Positions 1 through 7,520 of a DNA stretch of 15,543 bases are shown in pieces. The notes under the pieces were generated by a model. The model ran no database searches and was not told the DNA's origin. It worked only from the letters and a program-made list of their open reading frames with translations. Position numbers and translations under genes: made by a program. The DNA is from Lentisphaeria bacterium (GTDB taxonomy: Bacteria > Verrucomicrobiota > Lentisphaeria > Victivallales > UBA1829), in NCBI GenBank assembly GCA_017504325.1, contig JAFVRL010000117.1, positions 1-15,543 of the forward strand. The letters are read 5' to 3'. How positions within the stretch are numbered: position 1 is the stretch's first letter; each line of letters begins with the position of its first letter.

Positions 1-69
1 CGCTATTTCCATAATGTCCCGTATGGACGCAGAAAGATCCCGGTTGAAGCACAAATGACTGGAAAATAA
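1..69 (+). CDS. Possible 3' end of a convergent gene (partial)
   Basis: An open frame enters from the left edge in phase 1 and runs 22 codons to a TAA at 67-69, reading RYFHNVPYGRRKIPVEAQ and then MTGK. It lies immediately before the hairpin at 74-101 and converges on lpdA, which is a sensible place for a gene end. Twenty-two codons is too short to establish coding, and I recognise no family. It could be chance, so treat it as a hint only. Confidence 0.2.
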   Translation, partial: RYFHNVPYGRRKIPVEAQMTGK

Positions 70-101
70 AAAACCGGAGAAAAGATCTCTCCTTTCTCCG
101 G
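68..101 (-). terminator. Intrinsic terminator after lpdA
   Basis: On the minus strand a 9-bp stem (CCGGAGAAA paired with TTTCTCCGG, extended by inner pairs with one mismatch) is followed by a run of six T (plus-strand A at 68-73). It begins 34 bases past the lpdA stop and fits the end of the DUF4091-lpdA transcript. The same hairpin could weakly serve a convergent gene, but no T-run follows it on the plus strand. Confidence 0.8.
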
Positions 102-135
102 CAGAACGATTCTTTCAATAAGAAGCTGTTTAATT

Positions 136-1536
136 TCAGCGTTTCTTTTTGGAAGGAATGTGTGCAGATTCGCCATGAACAGCGTGAGCAGCTTCCATCA
201 TGGCTTCGCCCAGTGTGGGGTGAGCATGGATGGCTTTGCCCAGTTCTTTGGCGGTACATTCCAGATGCATTGCAGGACATGCTTCAGCAATCAGGTCGGT
301 AGCATGGGGGCCTACAATGTGGATACCCAGGATCTCATCTGTATTGGCATCGGCAATGATCTTGCAGAAACCGGTGGTTTCATTGATGGCAAGAGCTTTG
401 CCAAGTGCGGCAAAGGGGAATTTACCCACTTTTGTTTCAATGCCTTCCGCTTTGCACTGTTCCGCACTCTTACCCACAGAACCCACTTCAGGAGTTGTGA
501 AGATACAGCCGGGAACGATGGAGCCGTCATATTCATTCTTTTTACCGGTGGCATTGTCAGCAGCGACCACACCCATGGCACTTGCGGCATGTGCAAGCTG
601 GATCTTGCCCACAGCGTCACCAATGGCATAAATGCCGGGAACGTTGGTACGGCAGGTATCATCCACAGGGATCCAGCCTCTTTCGTTGGTCTTGACACCG
701 GCAGCTTCGATATTGAGTCCATCCAGAACGTTTTTACGGCCGATGGAAACAAGCAGGTAGTCAGCAGAAACACATTCATCGCCCACTTTACCGCTTACTT
801 TGTCATCATCTGCCACAATGTCGGAAAGGGGTTTGCCATTCATGATGGTAATACCCATTTTGGTCATTTCGGCAGCAACGGTGGAAGCACATTCACGGTC
901 GATGTTGGGCATGATGCTGTCCAGCATTTCCACGATGGTGACCTTGGTTCCCAGTTCGGCAAAAAGACAGGCAAATTCGCAGCCGATCACACCGCCGCCC
1001 AGGATCAGCAGGGATTTGGGGATCTCGGGAATGGAGAGAAGTTCGGTGGAGGTGATCACTCTTTTTCCTTTGGGAACGAATCTGGGAACGAGAGATTCGG
1101 AACCGGTGGCGATAATGATCTTTTTACCGGAGATCTGCTCACAGGTACGGGTTTCAGCATCGCCGACGCTGATCACATTACGGGAAACAAAAGCCCCCTG
1201 CCCTTTGAATACGGTCACACCGGCAGATTTGAGAAGCATACCGATACCGCCGCGGAGGGTGGAAAGAACTTTTTCCTTACGGGAAAGCATGGCATCCCAG
1301 TCGGGAGAGATGTCACCGGTGATCTTCACACCGAATTCCATAGCGTGTTTTGCCTTGTGGTACACATCCACACCGGCGATCAGGGTCTTGGTGGGGATAC
1401 AACCGATATTGAGGCATGTTCCGCCAAGGTCTTTCTTTTCGATAAGTGCGGTATTGGCACCATTTTTCGCAGCTCTGATAGCGGCAACATAGCCGCCGGG
1501 TCCGCCGCCGATCACGATTACATCAAACTCCTGCAT
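136..1536 (-). CDS. lpdA: Dihydrolipoamide dehydrogenase (E3)
   Basis: This cytoplasmic FAD flavoprotein reoxidises dihydrolipoamide on the E2 subunit of 2-oxoacid dehydrogenase complexes, or on glycine-cleavage H protein, and passes the electrons to NAD+. All family landmarks are present in 466 residues, the normal length. They are an N-terminal FAD motif GGGPGG (10-15), the redox disulfide in GGTCLNIGC (C41, C46), an NAD-binding GGGVIGCE (180-187), a second FAD motif around YAIGDA, and the dimer-interface active-site pair H439 and E444 in HPTLGE. The start is supported by AAGGAG a few bases upstream. It lies 48 bases after the DUF4091 gene and probably shares its transcript, since no convincing promoter is visible between them. 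No E1, E2 or H-protein gene is in the window, so its partner complex cannot be told. Mercuric reductase or glutathione reductase is unlikely given the LNIGCIPTK and HPTL motifs. Confidence 0.96.
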   Translation of the reverse strand: MQEFDVIVIGGGPGGYVAAIRAAKNGANTALIEKKDLGGTCLNIGCIPTKTLIAGVDVYHKAKHAMEFGVKITGDISPDWDAMLSRKEKVLSTLRGGIGMLLKSAGVTVFKGQGAFVSRNVISVGDAETRTCEQISGKKIIIATGSESLVPRFVPKGKRVITSTELLSIPEIPKSLLILGGGVIGCEFACLFAELGTKVTIVEMLDSIMPNIDRECASTVAAEMTKMGITIMNGKPLSDIVADDDKVSGKVGDECVSADYLLVSIGRKNVLDGLNIEAAGVKTNERGWIPVDDTCRTNVPGIYAIGDAVGKIQLAHAASAMGVVAADNATGKKNEYDGSIVPGCIFTTPEVGSVGKSAEQCKAEGIETKVGKFPFAALGKALAINETTGFCKIIADANTDEILGIHIVGPHATDLIAEACPAMHLECTAKELGKAIHAHPTLGEAMMEAAHAVHGESAHIPSKKKR

Positions 1537-1584
1537 TTTTTACTCCTTGCTTTTGAGTGTTGTTTTATTTGTTTATATGAAAAT

Positions 1585-3261
1585 TTATTTTACAGTTGTA
1601 CCTGAAAAATATTTTTTAAGTTTCTTATTGATCTCCGCCCTTACGGCAAGGATCTTCTCCTCTCCTTCGGGATAATCTGCCATTCCCAGAGTTCCGCCGC
1701 AAAGCCGGACAAGGAACTTTTCCGTTTCCTTTCTGCCCATCTTTGTTTCCAGAAGCTGAAGACTTCTCTGATCCTGCAATGCTTCAAAAAAGACTTCATG
1801 CCGTATGGAATCTTCCGGGATCCCCCCCTTGCCCGGATAGACAAGGAATCCATCTCCGGCAGGGAAAGTAAAGTCGGAACATACGCTTTTATAGGGATCA
1901 ATGGGGAAAAGGGAATGGAAGGAATTATAGAAATTGAATCCCCACTGGAGAAAACCTTCCACACCGTACTTATAGAGAAGCAATCCCATGACCCTGTTGC
2001 GGGAAGAGGTCATATAAATGAAACGGTTGCTGTATCCTGTACGGGGTACACAGCAGTAATATGTCCATCTTTCCGGAACAGAAAGTTTCATAAAATCATC
2101 CAGATGATTTTCGCAGGGAACCGGGATGGTCACAAGTCCCTTTTTATAAAATTCCGCATTGGAAAGTGCATCAAATACGGGAAAATCGCCCAGATATTTC
2201 CGCAAAAGCGTTGCCGCTGTCCCGTAAGTAGAGATATGGGCATCGTTGGGTTCGTCGGAACAATGGAAATACACTTTATGTGCATAACCTTTGCGTCTGA
2301 TATAGGCAGTAAGCCGGGGCAGAAATGCCTGTAAAAATTCCTGATATTCCTTTGAATCGCTTTTTGTATCCCAGCCGAAAATACGCTTTTCTTTTCCGTT
2401 GACTTCCGCCATGATCTTGGGCGCGGCCGCCGCCCCCCACTGGGTGAAAAGATGGCTCATCTCAAAATATTTTATCCCGCTTTTTTCTGCGAGAAGAAAC
2501 CATTTTCCCAGAAGGGAGAAATCAAAAGAATATCCTTTTTTATCTTTCTTTACTTTCACCAGCTGAACCGTCTTGCGTTCCCCGCCGGGTGCAGTATCCA
2601 GAGGCGGTGTGAAAAGCGGCGTAAGGATCATATTGATCCCGTGATCTGCCGCATTTTTCATAAATGCTCCCACGATCTTCCAGTATTCCTCCGAAAAAAC
2701 TTCCACATTGTAATAATTGGAAAGACAATCCGTATGAAACCAATGGGTATTCTTCAGCTGCTGGGGAGGAAGAACCGCATCCAGCACCTCAAGAGAGAGC
2801 GTTTCCGAATAACAGAATTCTTTGTTTACTTCAGGATCTTTGTCAAAATACCGGAAGGAGATCTTTATATCATATTTCCCGCTTTTACAGCTTTTGGGAA
2901 TACGCACTGTGACCCAGATACTCCGCCAATGATCCCAGACAGAGTTCAGTTTTCCATTGTCCAGTTCCCGTAAAATATCCGGATACATACCGGGAGCTGT
3001 TCCCACCACATCCTCATCAATGGCATCCGGCATCCATTCCACAGGTACATTCTCCACGCTGCGGAATGTTATGGAACGCTTCAGAGGAGATTCCACTTCC
3101 ACTGTAAGGGGGATCCGGTGGGCATTGGTACGGTAAGCGACCTGAAAGGAAAATACTTCCCCGCGTAAAGCAGTGGTATTTTTCTTTACTGCTGAAGAAG
3201 GTTCCTCTTTGGGAAACACTTTCACAAGGGAACTCAATAATTTTGTTTTGAATTCGACCAT
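1585..3261 (-). CDS. DUF4091 / GH123-like glycoside hydrolase, cytoplasmic
   Basis: This 558-residue protein resembles the DUF4091 family, whose known relatives include GH123 beta-N-acetylgalactosaminidases. Residues 1-165 look like an N-terminal beta-sandwich; the rest fits a (beta/alpha)8 barrel. A run of aromatics (NTHWFHTD at 171-178) opens the barrel, and YFHCSDEPND holds an adjacent Asp-Glu pair (D336, E337). That pair corresponds to the dyad GH123 enzymes use for substrate-assisted catalysis on N-acetylhexosamines. WGFNFYN (440-446) is a further barrel-end motif typical of the family. I see no signal peptide: the N-terminus MVEFKTKLLSSLVKVF is not followed by a cleavable hydrophobic core. 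The enzyme is therefore probably cytoplasmic and would act on imported oligosaccharides or sugar conjugates. The ATG is preceded by AAGGAG at 5-6 bases. It has its own promoter and a complex upstream region, with lpdA downstream. The substrate is unproven; the family placement is from memory of motifs. Confidence 0.78.
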   Translation of the reverse strand: MVEFKTKLLSSLVKVFPKEEPSSAVKKNTTALRGEVFSFQVAYRTNAHRIPLTVEVESPLKRSITFRSVENVPVEWMPDAIDEDVVGTAPGMYPDILRELDNGKLNSVWDHWRSIWVTVRIPKSCKSGKYDIKISFRYFDKDPEVNKEFCYSETLSLEVLDAVLPPQQLKNTHWFHTDCLSNYYNVEVFSEEYWKIVGAFMKNAADHGINMILTPLFTPPLDTAPGGERKTVQLVKVKKDKKGYSFDFSLLGKWFLLAEKSGIKYFEMSHLFTQWGAAAAPKIMAEVNGKEKRIFGWDTKSDSKEYQEFLQAFLPRLTAYIRRKGYAHKVYFHCSDEPNDAHISTYGTAATLLRKYLGDFPVFDALSNAEFYKKGLVTIPVPCENHLDDFMKLSVPERWTYYCCVPRTGYSNRFIYMTSSRNRVMGLLLYKYGVEGFLQWGFNFYNSFHSLFPIDPYKSVCSDFTFPAGDGFLVYPGKGGIPEDSIRHEVFFEALQDQRSLQLLETKMGRKETEKFLVRLCGGTLGMADYPEGEEKILAVRAEINKKLKKYFSGTTVK

Positions 3262-3313
3262 TATTTCTCCTTATACTCCCCTCACAGTTTGGGGCACTAT
3301 CCGTTTATTATTT

Positions 3314-3342
3314 AATATAACATTCCGGAGACAGAAAAGCAA
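3314..3342 (-). promoter_or_regulatory. Sigma-70 type promoter of the DUF4091-lpdA unit
   Basis: On the minus strand, TTGCTT (plus 3337-3342) is separated by exactly 17 bases from TATATT (plus 3314-3319), which has a TG one base upstream, giving an extended -10. It would leave a leader of about 45 bases before the ATG at 3261. One copy of a 12-base repeat lies inside the spacer, placing a candidate operator where a bound repressor would block polymerase. Confidence 0.6.
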
Positions 3343-3458
3343 TCAAAGAGAATTTCTTTTTTGATTTTTTATGATTTTTTTTGCGCTTTTCTGATTTTTT
3401 ATGAGAAAATATACTTTTTCTGCACACGCAATGGCAAAAAATATGCTCCGGAGACAGA
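3324..3458. repeat. Pair of 12-base direct repeats, candidate operators
   Basis: TCCGGAGACAGA occurs exactly at 3324-3335 (inside the promoter spacer) and at 3447-3458, 123 bases upstream. Both are intergenic. A 12-base exact match within about 230 bases is very unlikely by chance. I did not find a third full copy in the window. A transcription-factor site is the simplest reading; the factor is unknown. Confidence 0.5.
3357..3400. promoter_or_regulatory. Phased T-tracts (predicted curved DNA) upstream of the promoter
   Basis: Five T-tracts of 4-8 bases lie at 3357-3362, 3365-3370, 3375-3382, 3387-3390 and 3395-3400. Their centres are 8, 11, 10 and 9 bases apart, close to one helical turn. 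The 13-mer TGATTTTTTATGA is repeated at 3362-3374 and 3392-3404. This arrangement normally gives intrinsic curvature and may also act as an UP-like element above the -35 box. Confidence 0.5.
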
Positions 3459-3468
3459 TATTCCATAT

Positions 3469-3507
3469 AAAAAAAAGCTGCCGCAGAACTTTTGATCCCG
3501 CAGCAGC
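3469..3507 (-). terminator. Intrinsic terminator after aconitase
   Basis: On the minus strand a GC-rich stem of about 12 bp (GCTGCTGCGG opposite TCTGCGGCAGC, with G-U pairs) closes on an AAAA-containing loop and is followed by eight T (plus-strand A at 3469-3476). It starts 17 bases past the aconitase stop. Confidence 0.85.
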
Positions 3508-3524
3508 CTTCTGTCAGAAAAAAA

Positions 3525-5477
3525 TTATTTGCAATTCAATCTTCCGCCGGCAAGAATGATTTTTACATCCTCCGCGGTAAGTTTTGCATTGACTTTGATG
3601 GAAGTAACTTTTCCGTCAGCGGAAACAGCTTTCACCTCAACAGGGTATTCGCCTTTTTCCAGTTTTTCCCGCAAACCTTCAATAACGATACTGTCCCCTT
3701 CGGTGATCTTATCATAATCCGCAGGATCTGCAAAGGTGAAGGGTACGATGCCGAAGTTCACCAGATTGGCAGCATGGATCCGTTCAATGGAAATGGCAAT
3801 AAGCACTTTCACTCCAAGATACATGGGGCAGATCGCCGCATGTTCCCGGGAAGACCCCTGTCCATAACTGTCTCTTCCGATGATAACACCGTGTTTTCCC
3901 GCATCTCTTACAGCAACCGCACGCTGGGCAAAGGTGGGTTTGCCGTCCTCATTGAAGCGTTCAAACACAACTTTTGCATATTCAGGAATATTGCTTCTGT
4001 GTTTGAGATGCACCCCGGCAGGCATAATATCATCGGTACTGGTCTTATCGGGAGTCTTGATAAGGGCGACCCCGTCGATCTTATCCGGCAATGCACTGTT
4101 GAGCGGAGGTGCGCCAATGGTCTTTTTACGGATGATCTCCACACTTTTGCCGCAACAGGGGGGTGTGATCATCATGGAATCATCAATAAGGAATTTTTCC
4201 GCTTCCGCAACTTCCGGACAATCAAAGGGCAGTTCGGCAGGAGGAGTGATCTTTCCTGTAAGAGCTGCTGCCGCCGCCACTTCCGGACTTACCAGATATG
4301 CCTGATCCCCTTTGGTTCCGGTTCTTCCGGGGAAGTTACGGTTGAAGGTACGCAATGTAACGGTATCATTGGCAGGACTCTGCCCCTGACCGATACAGGG
4401 GCCGCAACCGCTTTCCAGGATACGGGCTCCGGCGGAAATAATGTCAGCAAGCACACCGTTTCTTGCCAGCATTTCCAATACCTGACGGGAACCGGGAGCA
4501 ATGGAGAGTGTCACATTATCCGCGATCTTTCTGCCTTTGAGCATGGCTCCCACAATGGAAAGATCCCGGAAACTGCTGTTGGTGCAGGAGCCGATGATGA
4601 CCTGCCCCACTTCAATGCCGGAAAGTTCTTTGATACTTTTGATATTGTCAGGACTGGAGGGACAGGCGGCAAGAGGTTCAAGAGCCCCGAGGTCGATCTC
4701 AATAACACGGTCATATTCCGCATCTGCATCTGCTGCAAGAGCGGTGAAGGATTCCCCTCTTCCCTGCTTTTCCAGAAATTCTTTTGTTCTCTCATCAGAG
4801 GGAAACACAGAACAGGTCACCCCAAGTTCCGCCCCCATATTGGTAATGGTGGCACGCTGGGGTACGGTAAGTTCCGCTACACCGGGTCCGAAATATTCCA
4901 CCATACAGCCCACATTGCCTTTGGTACTCAGAATGGAGAGCATTTTCAGAATAATATCCTTGGCGGCGACCCAGGGGGAAAGTTTGCCGGTAAGTTTCAC
5001 ACCGATGATTTTAGGATAGGCAATACGGAAAGGCTGTCCCGCCATGGCAAGAGCCACATCCAATCCGCCTGCACCGATAGCCATCATACCGATACCGCCG
5101 TTGGTGGGGGTATGGGAGTCGGATCCCAGAAGGGTCTTGCCCGGAACACCGAACCGTTCCAGATGTACCTGATGACAGATCCCGTTCCCGGGCCGGGAGA
5201 AGATCACGCCTTTGGCGGCGGCAACACTTTGCAGATACAAATGGTCATTGCGGTTTTCCGGACCGTTCTGCATCATGTTATGGTCCACATAGGAGACGGA
5301 AAGTTCCGTTTTCACTCTGTCGATATTCATCGCTTCCAGTTCCAGATACGCCATTGTTCCGGTGGCATCCTGGGTAAGAGTCTGATCTATACGGATGGCA
5401 ACCGCTTCACCGGGTGTACGGGAACCGGAAACGATATGATTTTCAAGGATCTTCTGTATAAGTGTATTCTTCGCCAT
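3525..5477 (-). CDS. acnA: Aconitate hydratase, short (Aquifex-type) form
   Basis: This 4Fe-4S enzyme isomerises citrate to isocitrate in the TCA cycle. At 650 residues it matches the compact bacterial aconitases rather than the roughly 890-residue AcnA/AcnB forms. The three cluster cysteines are in GSCTNS (C298) and CGPC (C358, C361). SDSHT (119-123) and YGQGSSREH (538-546) are the substrate-binding signatures of the catalytic core and the fused swivel domain. The swivel domain on the same chain argues against the two-subunit isopropylmalate or homoaconitate enzymes, though activity on a homologous substrate cannot be excluded from sequence. The ATG lacks a strong Shine-Dalgarno sequence; only ACAGAGC is nearby. 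A 120-base gap containing a terminator separates it from the upstream small basic protein gene, and a strong terminator follows it. I could not identify its promoter with confidence. The symbol is by function; the clade differs from E. coli AcnA. Confidence 0.93.
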   Translation of the reverse strand: MAKNTLIQKILENHIVSGSRTPGEAVAIRIDQTLTQDATGTMAYLELEAMNIDRVKTELSVSYVDHNMMQNGPENRNDHLYLQSVAAAKGVIFSRPGNGICHQVHLERFGVPGKTLLGSDSHTPTNGGIGMMAIGAGGLDVALAMAGQPFRIAYPKIIGVKLTGKLSPWVAAKDIILKMLSILSTKGNVGCMVEYFGPGVAELTVPQRATITNMGAELGVTCSVFPSDERTKEFLEKQGRGESFTALAADADAEYDRVIEIDLGALEPLAACPSSPDNIKSIKELSGIEVGQVIIGSCTNSSFRDLSIVGAMLKGRKIADNVTLSIAPGSRQVLEMLARNGVLADIISAGARILESGCGPCIGQGQSPANDTVTLRTFNRNFPGRTGTKGDQAYLVSPEVAAAAALTGKITPPAELPFDCPEVAEAEKFLIDDSMMITPPCCGKSVEIIRKKTIGAPPLNSALPDKIDGVALIKTPDKTSTDDIMPAGVHLKHRSNIPEYAKVVFERFNEDGKPTFAQRAVAVRDAGKHGVIIGRDSYGQGSSREHAAICPMYLGVKVLIAISIERIHAANLVNFGIVPFTFADPADYDKITEGDSIVIEGLREKLEKGEYPVEVKAVSADGKVTSIKVNAKLTAEDVKIILAGGRLNCK

Positions 5478-5522
5478 TTTTTGCTCTGTGAGTTGATTGA
5501 TGATAAAGTTTACTGAACAGTC

Positions 5523-5559
5523 AAAAAAAAACGGGGTCTGTCAAAAGACACCCCGTTTT
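5523..5559 (-). terminator. Intrinsic terminator after the small basic protein gene
   Basis: On the minus strand AAAACGGGG pairs with CCCCGTTTT, enclosing an inner TGTC/GACA stem with a two-base bulge. A run of nine T (plus-strand A at 5523-5531) follows. The stem is flanked by A and T runs on both sides and could work in both directions. It separates this gene from aconitase. Confidence 0.85.
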
Positions 5560-5597
5560 CTCCATACCCGCATCAGCAAGTGATGTGACTAATGTGA

Positions 5598-5756
5598 TCA
5601 GTCGATGGGTTTGGTCTTGGGAAGGCCGTTAAGCACTTTCTGACCGGGTTTCCAACGACCATCTGCGGAAAGAAGGTTGATTCTTTCAAAGCGTTTAAGA
5701 ACATTTCTTTTCTTACGGATGGTTCCGGAACCTTTCAAACTGGGATGTCTGGACAT
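5598..5756 (-). CDS. PVC-type small basic protein (52 aa)
   Basis: A 52-codon gene reads MSRHPSLKGSG at the start, has a core RKKRNVLKRFERINLL (14-29) and ends GLPKTKPID. It carries 14 Lys/Arg and 3 acidic residues, so its net charge is about +11. I recognise it as the short basic family conserved across Chlamydiae, Verrucomicrobia and Lentisphaerae (I believe TIGR04137; identifier from memory). Its function is unknown to me. The charge and conservation suggest binding to RNA or the ribosome, which is inference. The start is firm: GGAG lies 8 bases before the ATG. The gene has its own extended -10 promoter about 90 bases upstream and its own terminator, so it is a single-gene transcript, as expected for a highly expressed small protein. 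It resembles a ribosomal protein in composition but matches no ribosomal protein I know. Confidence 0.88.
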   Translation of the reverse strand: MSRHPSLKGSGTIRKKRNVLKRFERINLLSADGRWKPGQKVLNGLPKTKPID

Positions 5757-5845
5757 TTTTTTTCTCCGTTGTTATGTTTATCTGTTTGTGTTTTTTTCTT
5801 TCTTTTCAGTTATCCCGATACATTTTTCTCAATTCAGGACCTTTT

Positions 5846-5873
5846 AATATATCACAGCTTTTTCAAAAAACAA
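5846..5873 (-). promoter_or_regulatory. Promoter of the small basic protein gene
   Basis: On the minus strand TTGTTT (plus 5868-5873), a 16-base spacer and TATATT (plus 5846-5851) with TGA just before it form an extended -10 promoter. The predicted leader is about 80 bases, A-rich, and ends in a GGAG ribosome site. The same TATATT with upstream TG is used before the DUF4091 gene. Confidence 0.6.
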
Positions 5874-5930
5874 GCACTCCCGTGTTTTTTTATTGAAAAA
5901 ACCCGTCTTTACGCTGAAAATTTCTCTTTT

Positions 5931-6566
5931 TTATTTCAAAAGATCCTTTGTTGCTTCGATCCAGGCATCTGCAAGAAGCTGATGACCGGCAAGAGTGGGG
6001 TGTACCCCATCCCGCAGCCAGAACTCCCGGGGGGCTTTCTCCAGAGCCTTGTCCAGAATACTCTGACAGGGAATAAAGACTGCATTGAATTCTTCTGCAA
6101 GTTTCTTTACCACTTTGCGTCTTTCCTCCACTTCAGGCAGCCACTCGGGAGCAACAGCTCCGAAACAGAAACAGAAAGGCTCCATAAGCACCAGTTTCAC
6201 TTCCGGCAATACTTCCTTTGTCCATGTCAGCAGTTCCCGGTACATCTTTTCGTATCTGGGGACTTCCACACCGTTCTGCCGGTTGAACTCATGCCAGGTA
6301 TCATTGATCCCGATAAGGATGCTGATAAGTTCCGGTTTCAGATTGAGTGCATCGATCTTCCAGCGGCTGTAAAGATCCACCACACGGTTTCCACTGATCC
6401 CTTTGTTATTGATCTCCCAGGGTCTTTCCGGAGAGTCTGTGATAAGACGGGCTGTCACCAGCTGGGGATACCCTGTCCCCATACCGATCCCCAGAGGCAA
6501 ATTTTCTTCTCTTGCTCTTCCCACATCTGTGATTGAGTCACCCTGAAACAAAATCTTATTGATCAT
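5931..6566 (-). CDS. SGNH/GDSL-family hydrolase (esterase/lipase-like)
   Basis: This 211-residue single-domain hydrolase has all four SGNH blocks: GDS with nucleophile S11, the oxyanion-hole glycine in NKGISGN (54-60), GINDTW with N88, and DGVHPTLAGH with D186 and H189. Such enzymes cleave acyl or acetyl esters, often from carbohydrates or lipids. The H-P-T-L-A-G-H ending is common in the carbohydrate-esterase-like branch. No signal peptide is visible, so a cytoplasmic enzyme removing O-acetyl groups from sugars is a reasonable inference, though the substrate cannot be read. The start has AAGGA about 10 bases upstream. It follows dapA by only 18 bases and is the last gene of the der-dapF-dapA cluster. 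Downstream I see only weak AT-rich hairpins and no strong terminator before the next promoter. Confidence 0.88.
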   Translation of the reverse strand: MINKILFQGDSITDVGRAREENLPLGIGMGTGYPQLVTARLITDSPERPWEINNKGISGNRVVDLYSRWKIDALNLKPELISILIGINDTWHEFNRQNGVEVPRYEKMYRELLTWTKEVLPEVKLVLMEPFCFCFGAVAPEWLPEVEERRKVVKKLAEEFNAVFIPCQSILDKALEKAPREFWLRDGVHPTLAGHQLLADAWIEATKDLLK

Positions 6567-6584
6567 TTTCTTTTTCCTTACTGC

Positions 6585-7472
6585 TTAAAATTTGAAAGAA
6601 CCGGAAAGACATTCTCTCATCACGCTTTCCAGTTTATCTCTGTTGCCCTGTGCCATTTCACAGAGGGGCAGACGATATACCTCTTCGATCTGCCCGAGGA
6701 TCGCCATAGCTGCCTTCACAGGAATGGGATTGGATTCAATGAAAAGTGTCTTGAAGAGTTTATAATATTTTCTGTGCAGAGTCAATGCAGAAGCAAAATC
6801 CCCGGCGGCACTGGCATCTGTCATCTTTTTCAATTCGGCAGGAATGATATTGGATGCCACACTGATCACCCCTTTTGCCCCCACAGACATCATGGGAACA
6901 GTAAGAGAATCATCTCCGCACATCACTGCAATATCGCAGAGAGAGAGGATCTCGGAAACTCTTTCCACTGAGCCGCCGGCTTCTTTAACCGCCAGCACAT
7001 TGCTGTTCTTTGCCAGTCTGGCAATGGTTTCCGCAGCAATGGCGGTTCCGGTTCTGCCGGGGACATTATACAGTACAACAGGCAGTTTGCAGGTATCTGC
7101 CACCATGGAGAAGTGACGGTACAGTCCTTCCTGTGTAGGCTTATTATAATAGGGAGTCACCTGAAGAGTACAGTCTGCGCCCACTTCTGCGGCATGTCTG
7201 GTAAGAGCCACCGCTTCTTCTGCACAGTTTGCCCCTGTTCCCGCCATGACCTTACAGCGGCCGGCAGCCCGTTTCACGGTCTCTTCGATAACTTTCATGT
7301 GTTCTTCTGTATCAAGGGTGGGACTTTCCCCGGTGGTTCCCACAGGTACGACCCCGTCAACACCACCGGAAATCTGGATCTCCAGAAGTTCCCCCAGTTT
7401 TCCGTAATCTACTTTTCCCTCTTTTGTAAAGGGGGTGACCAATGCTGTATAAACACCACGCATTTCCATCAT
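6585..7472 (-). CDS. dapA: 4-hydroxy-tetrahydrodipicolinate synthase
   Basis: This enzyme condenses pyruvate with aspartate semialdehyde, the committed step to diaminopimelate and lysine, in the cytoplasm. The 295-residue protein has the expected aldolase barrel. GTTGES (45-50) holds the paired threonines. YNVPGR (135-140) carries the proton-relay Tyr135 and the Arg140 that binds aspartate semialdehyde. Lys163 in AVKEAGG forms the pyruvate Schiff base. These residues separate it from N-acetylneuraminate lyase-type relatives, though the fold is shared. Three in-frame ATGs lie at 7472, 7469 and 7463. GGAAGG at 8-9 bases favours the first or second. It follows dapF by 48 bases and precedes the SGNH hydrolase by 18 bases. 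No lysine riboswitch-like leader is seen before it. Confidence 0.95.
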   Translation of the reverse strand: MMEMRGVYTALVTPFTKEGKVDYGKLGELLEIQISGGVDGVVPVGTTGESPTLDTEEHMKVIEETVKRAAGRCKVMAGTGANCAEEAVALTRHAAEVGADCTLQVTPYYNKPTQEGLYRHFSMVADTCKLPVVLYNVPGRTGTAIAAETIARLAKNSNVLAVKEAGGSVERVSEILSLCDIAVMCGDDSLTVPMMSVGAKGVISVASNIIPAELKKMTDASAAGDFASALTLHRKYYKLFKTLFIESNPIPVKAAMAILGQIEEVYRLPLCEMAQGNRDKLESVMRECLSGSFKF

Positions 7473-7520
7473 TTTCTGCCTTCCTTTCCTGCAAAAAAGC
7501 CGTTTATATGTTATTTTCCG

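Noticed and set aside
1..12. Start of another minus-strand gene (ATG at 12 reading MEIA)
   Set aside because: Only four codons are visible and there is no convincing ribosome site after the lpdA terminator.
1537..1650. TATAAA with upstream TACAAC at 17 bases as a separate lpdA promoter
   Set aside because: The -35 element matches the consensus at only two positions and the region is generally AT-rich. Co-transcription with the upstream gene is simpler.
5478..5560. A perfect TTGACA and a TTGACT upstream of the aconitase gene as -35 boxes
   Set aside because: TTGACA lies within the terminator hairpin, and neither has a TATAAT-like box at 16-18 bases. The aconitase promoter is left unassigned.
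5880..5930. Intrinsic terminator after the SGNH hydrolase gene
   Set aside because: Only a T6/A6 hairpin and a 3-bp CGT/ACG stem before a T-run are present. These are too weak to call.
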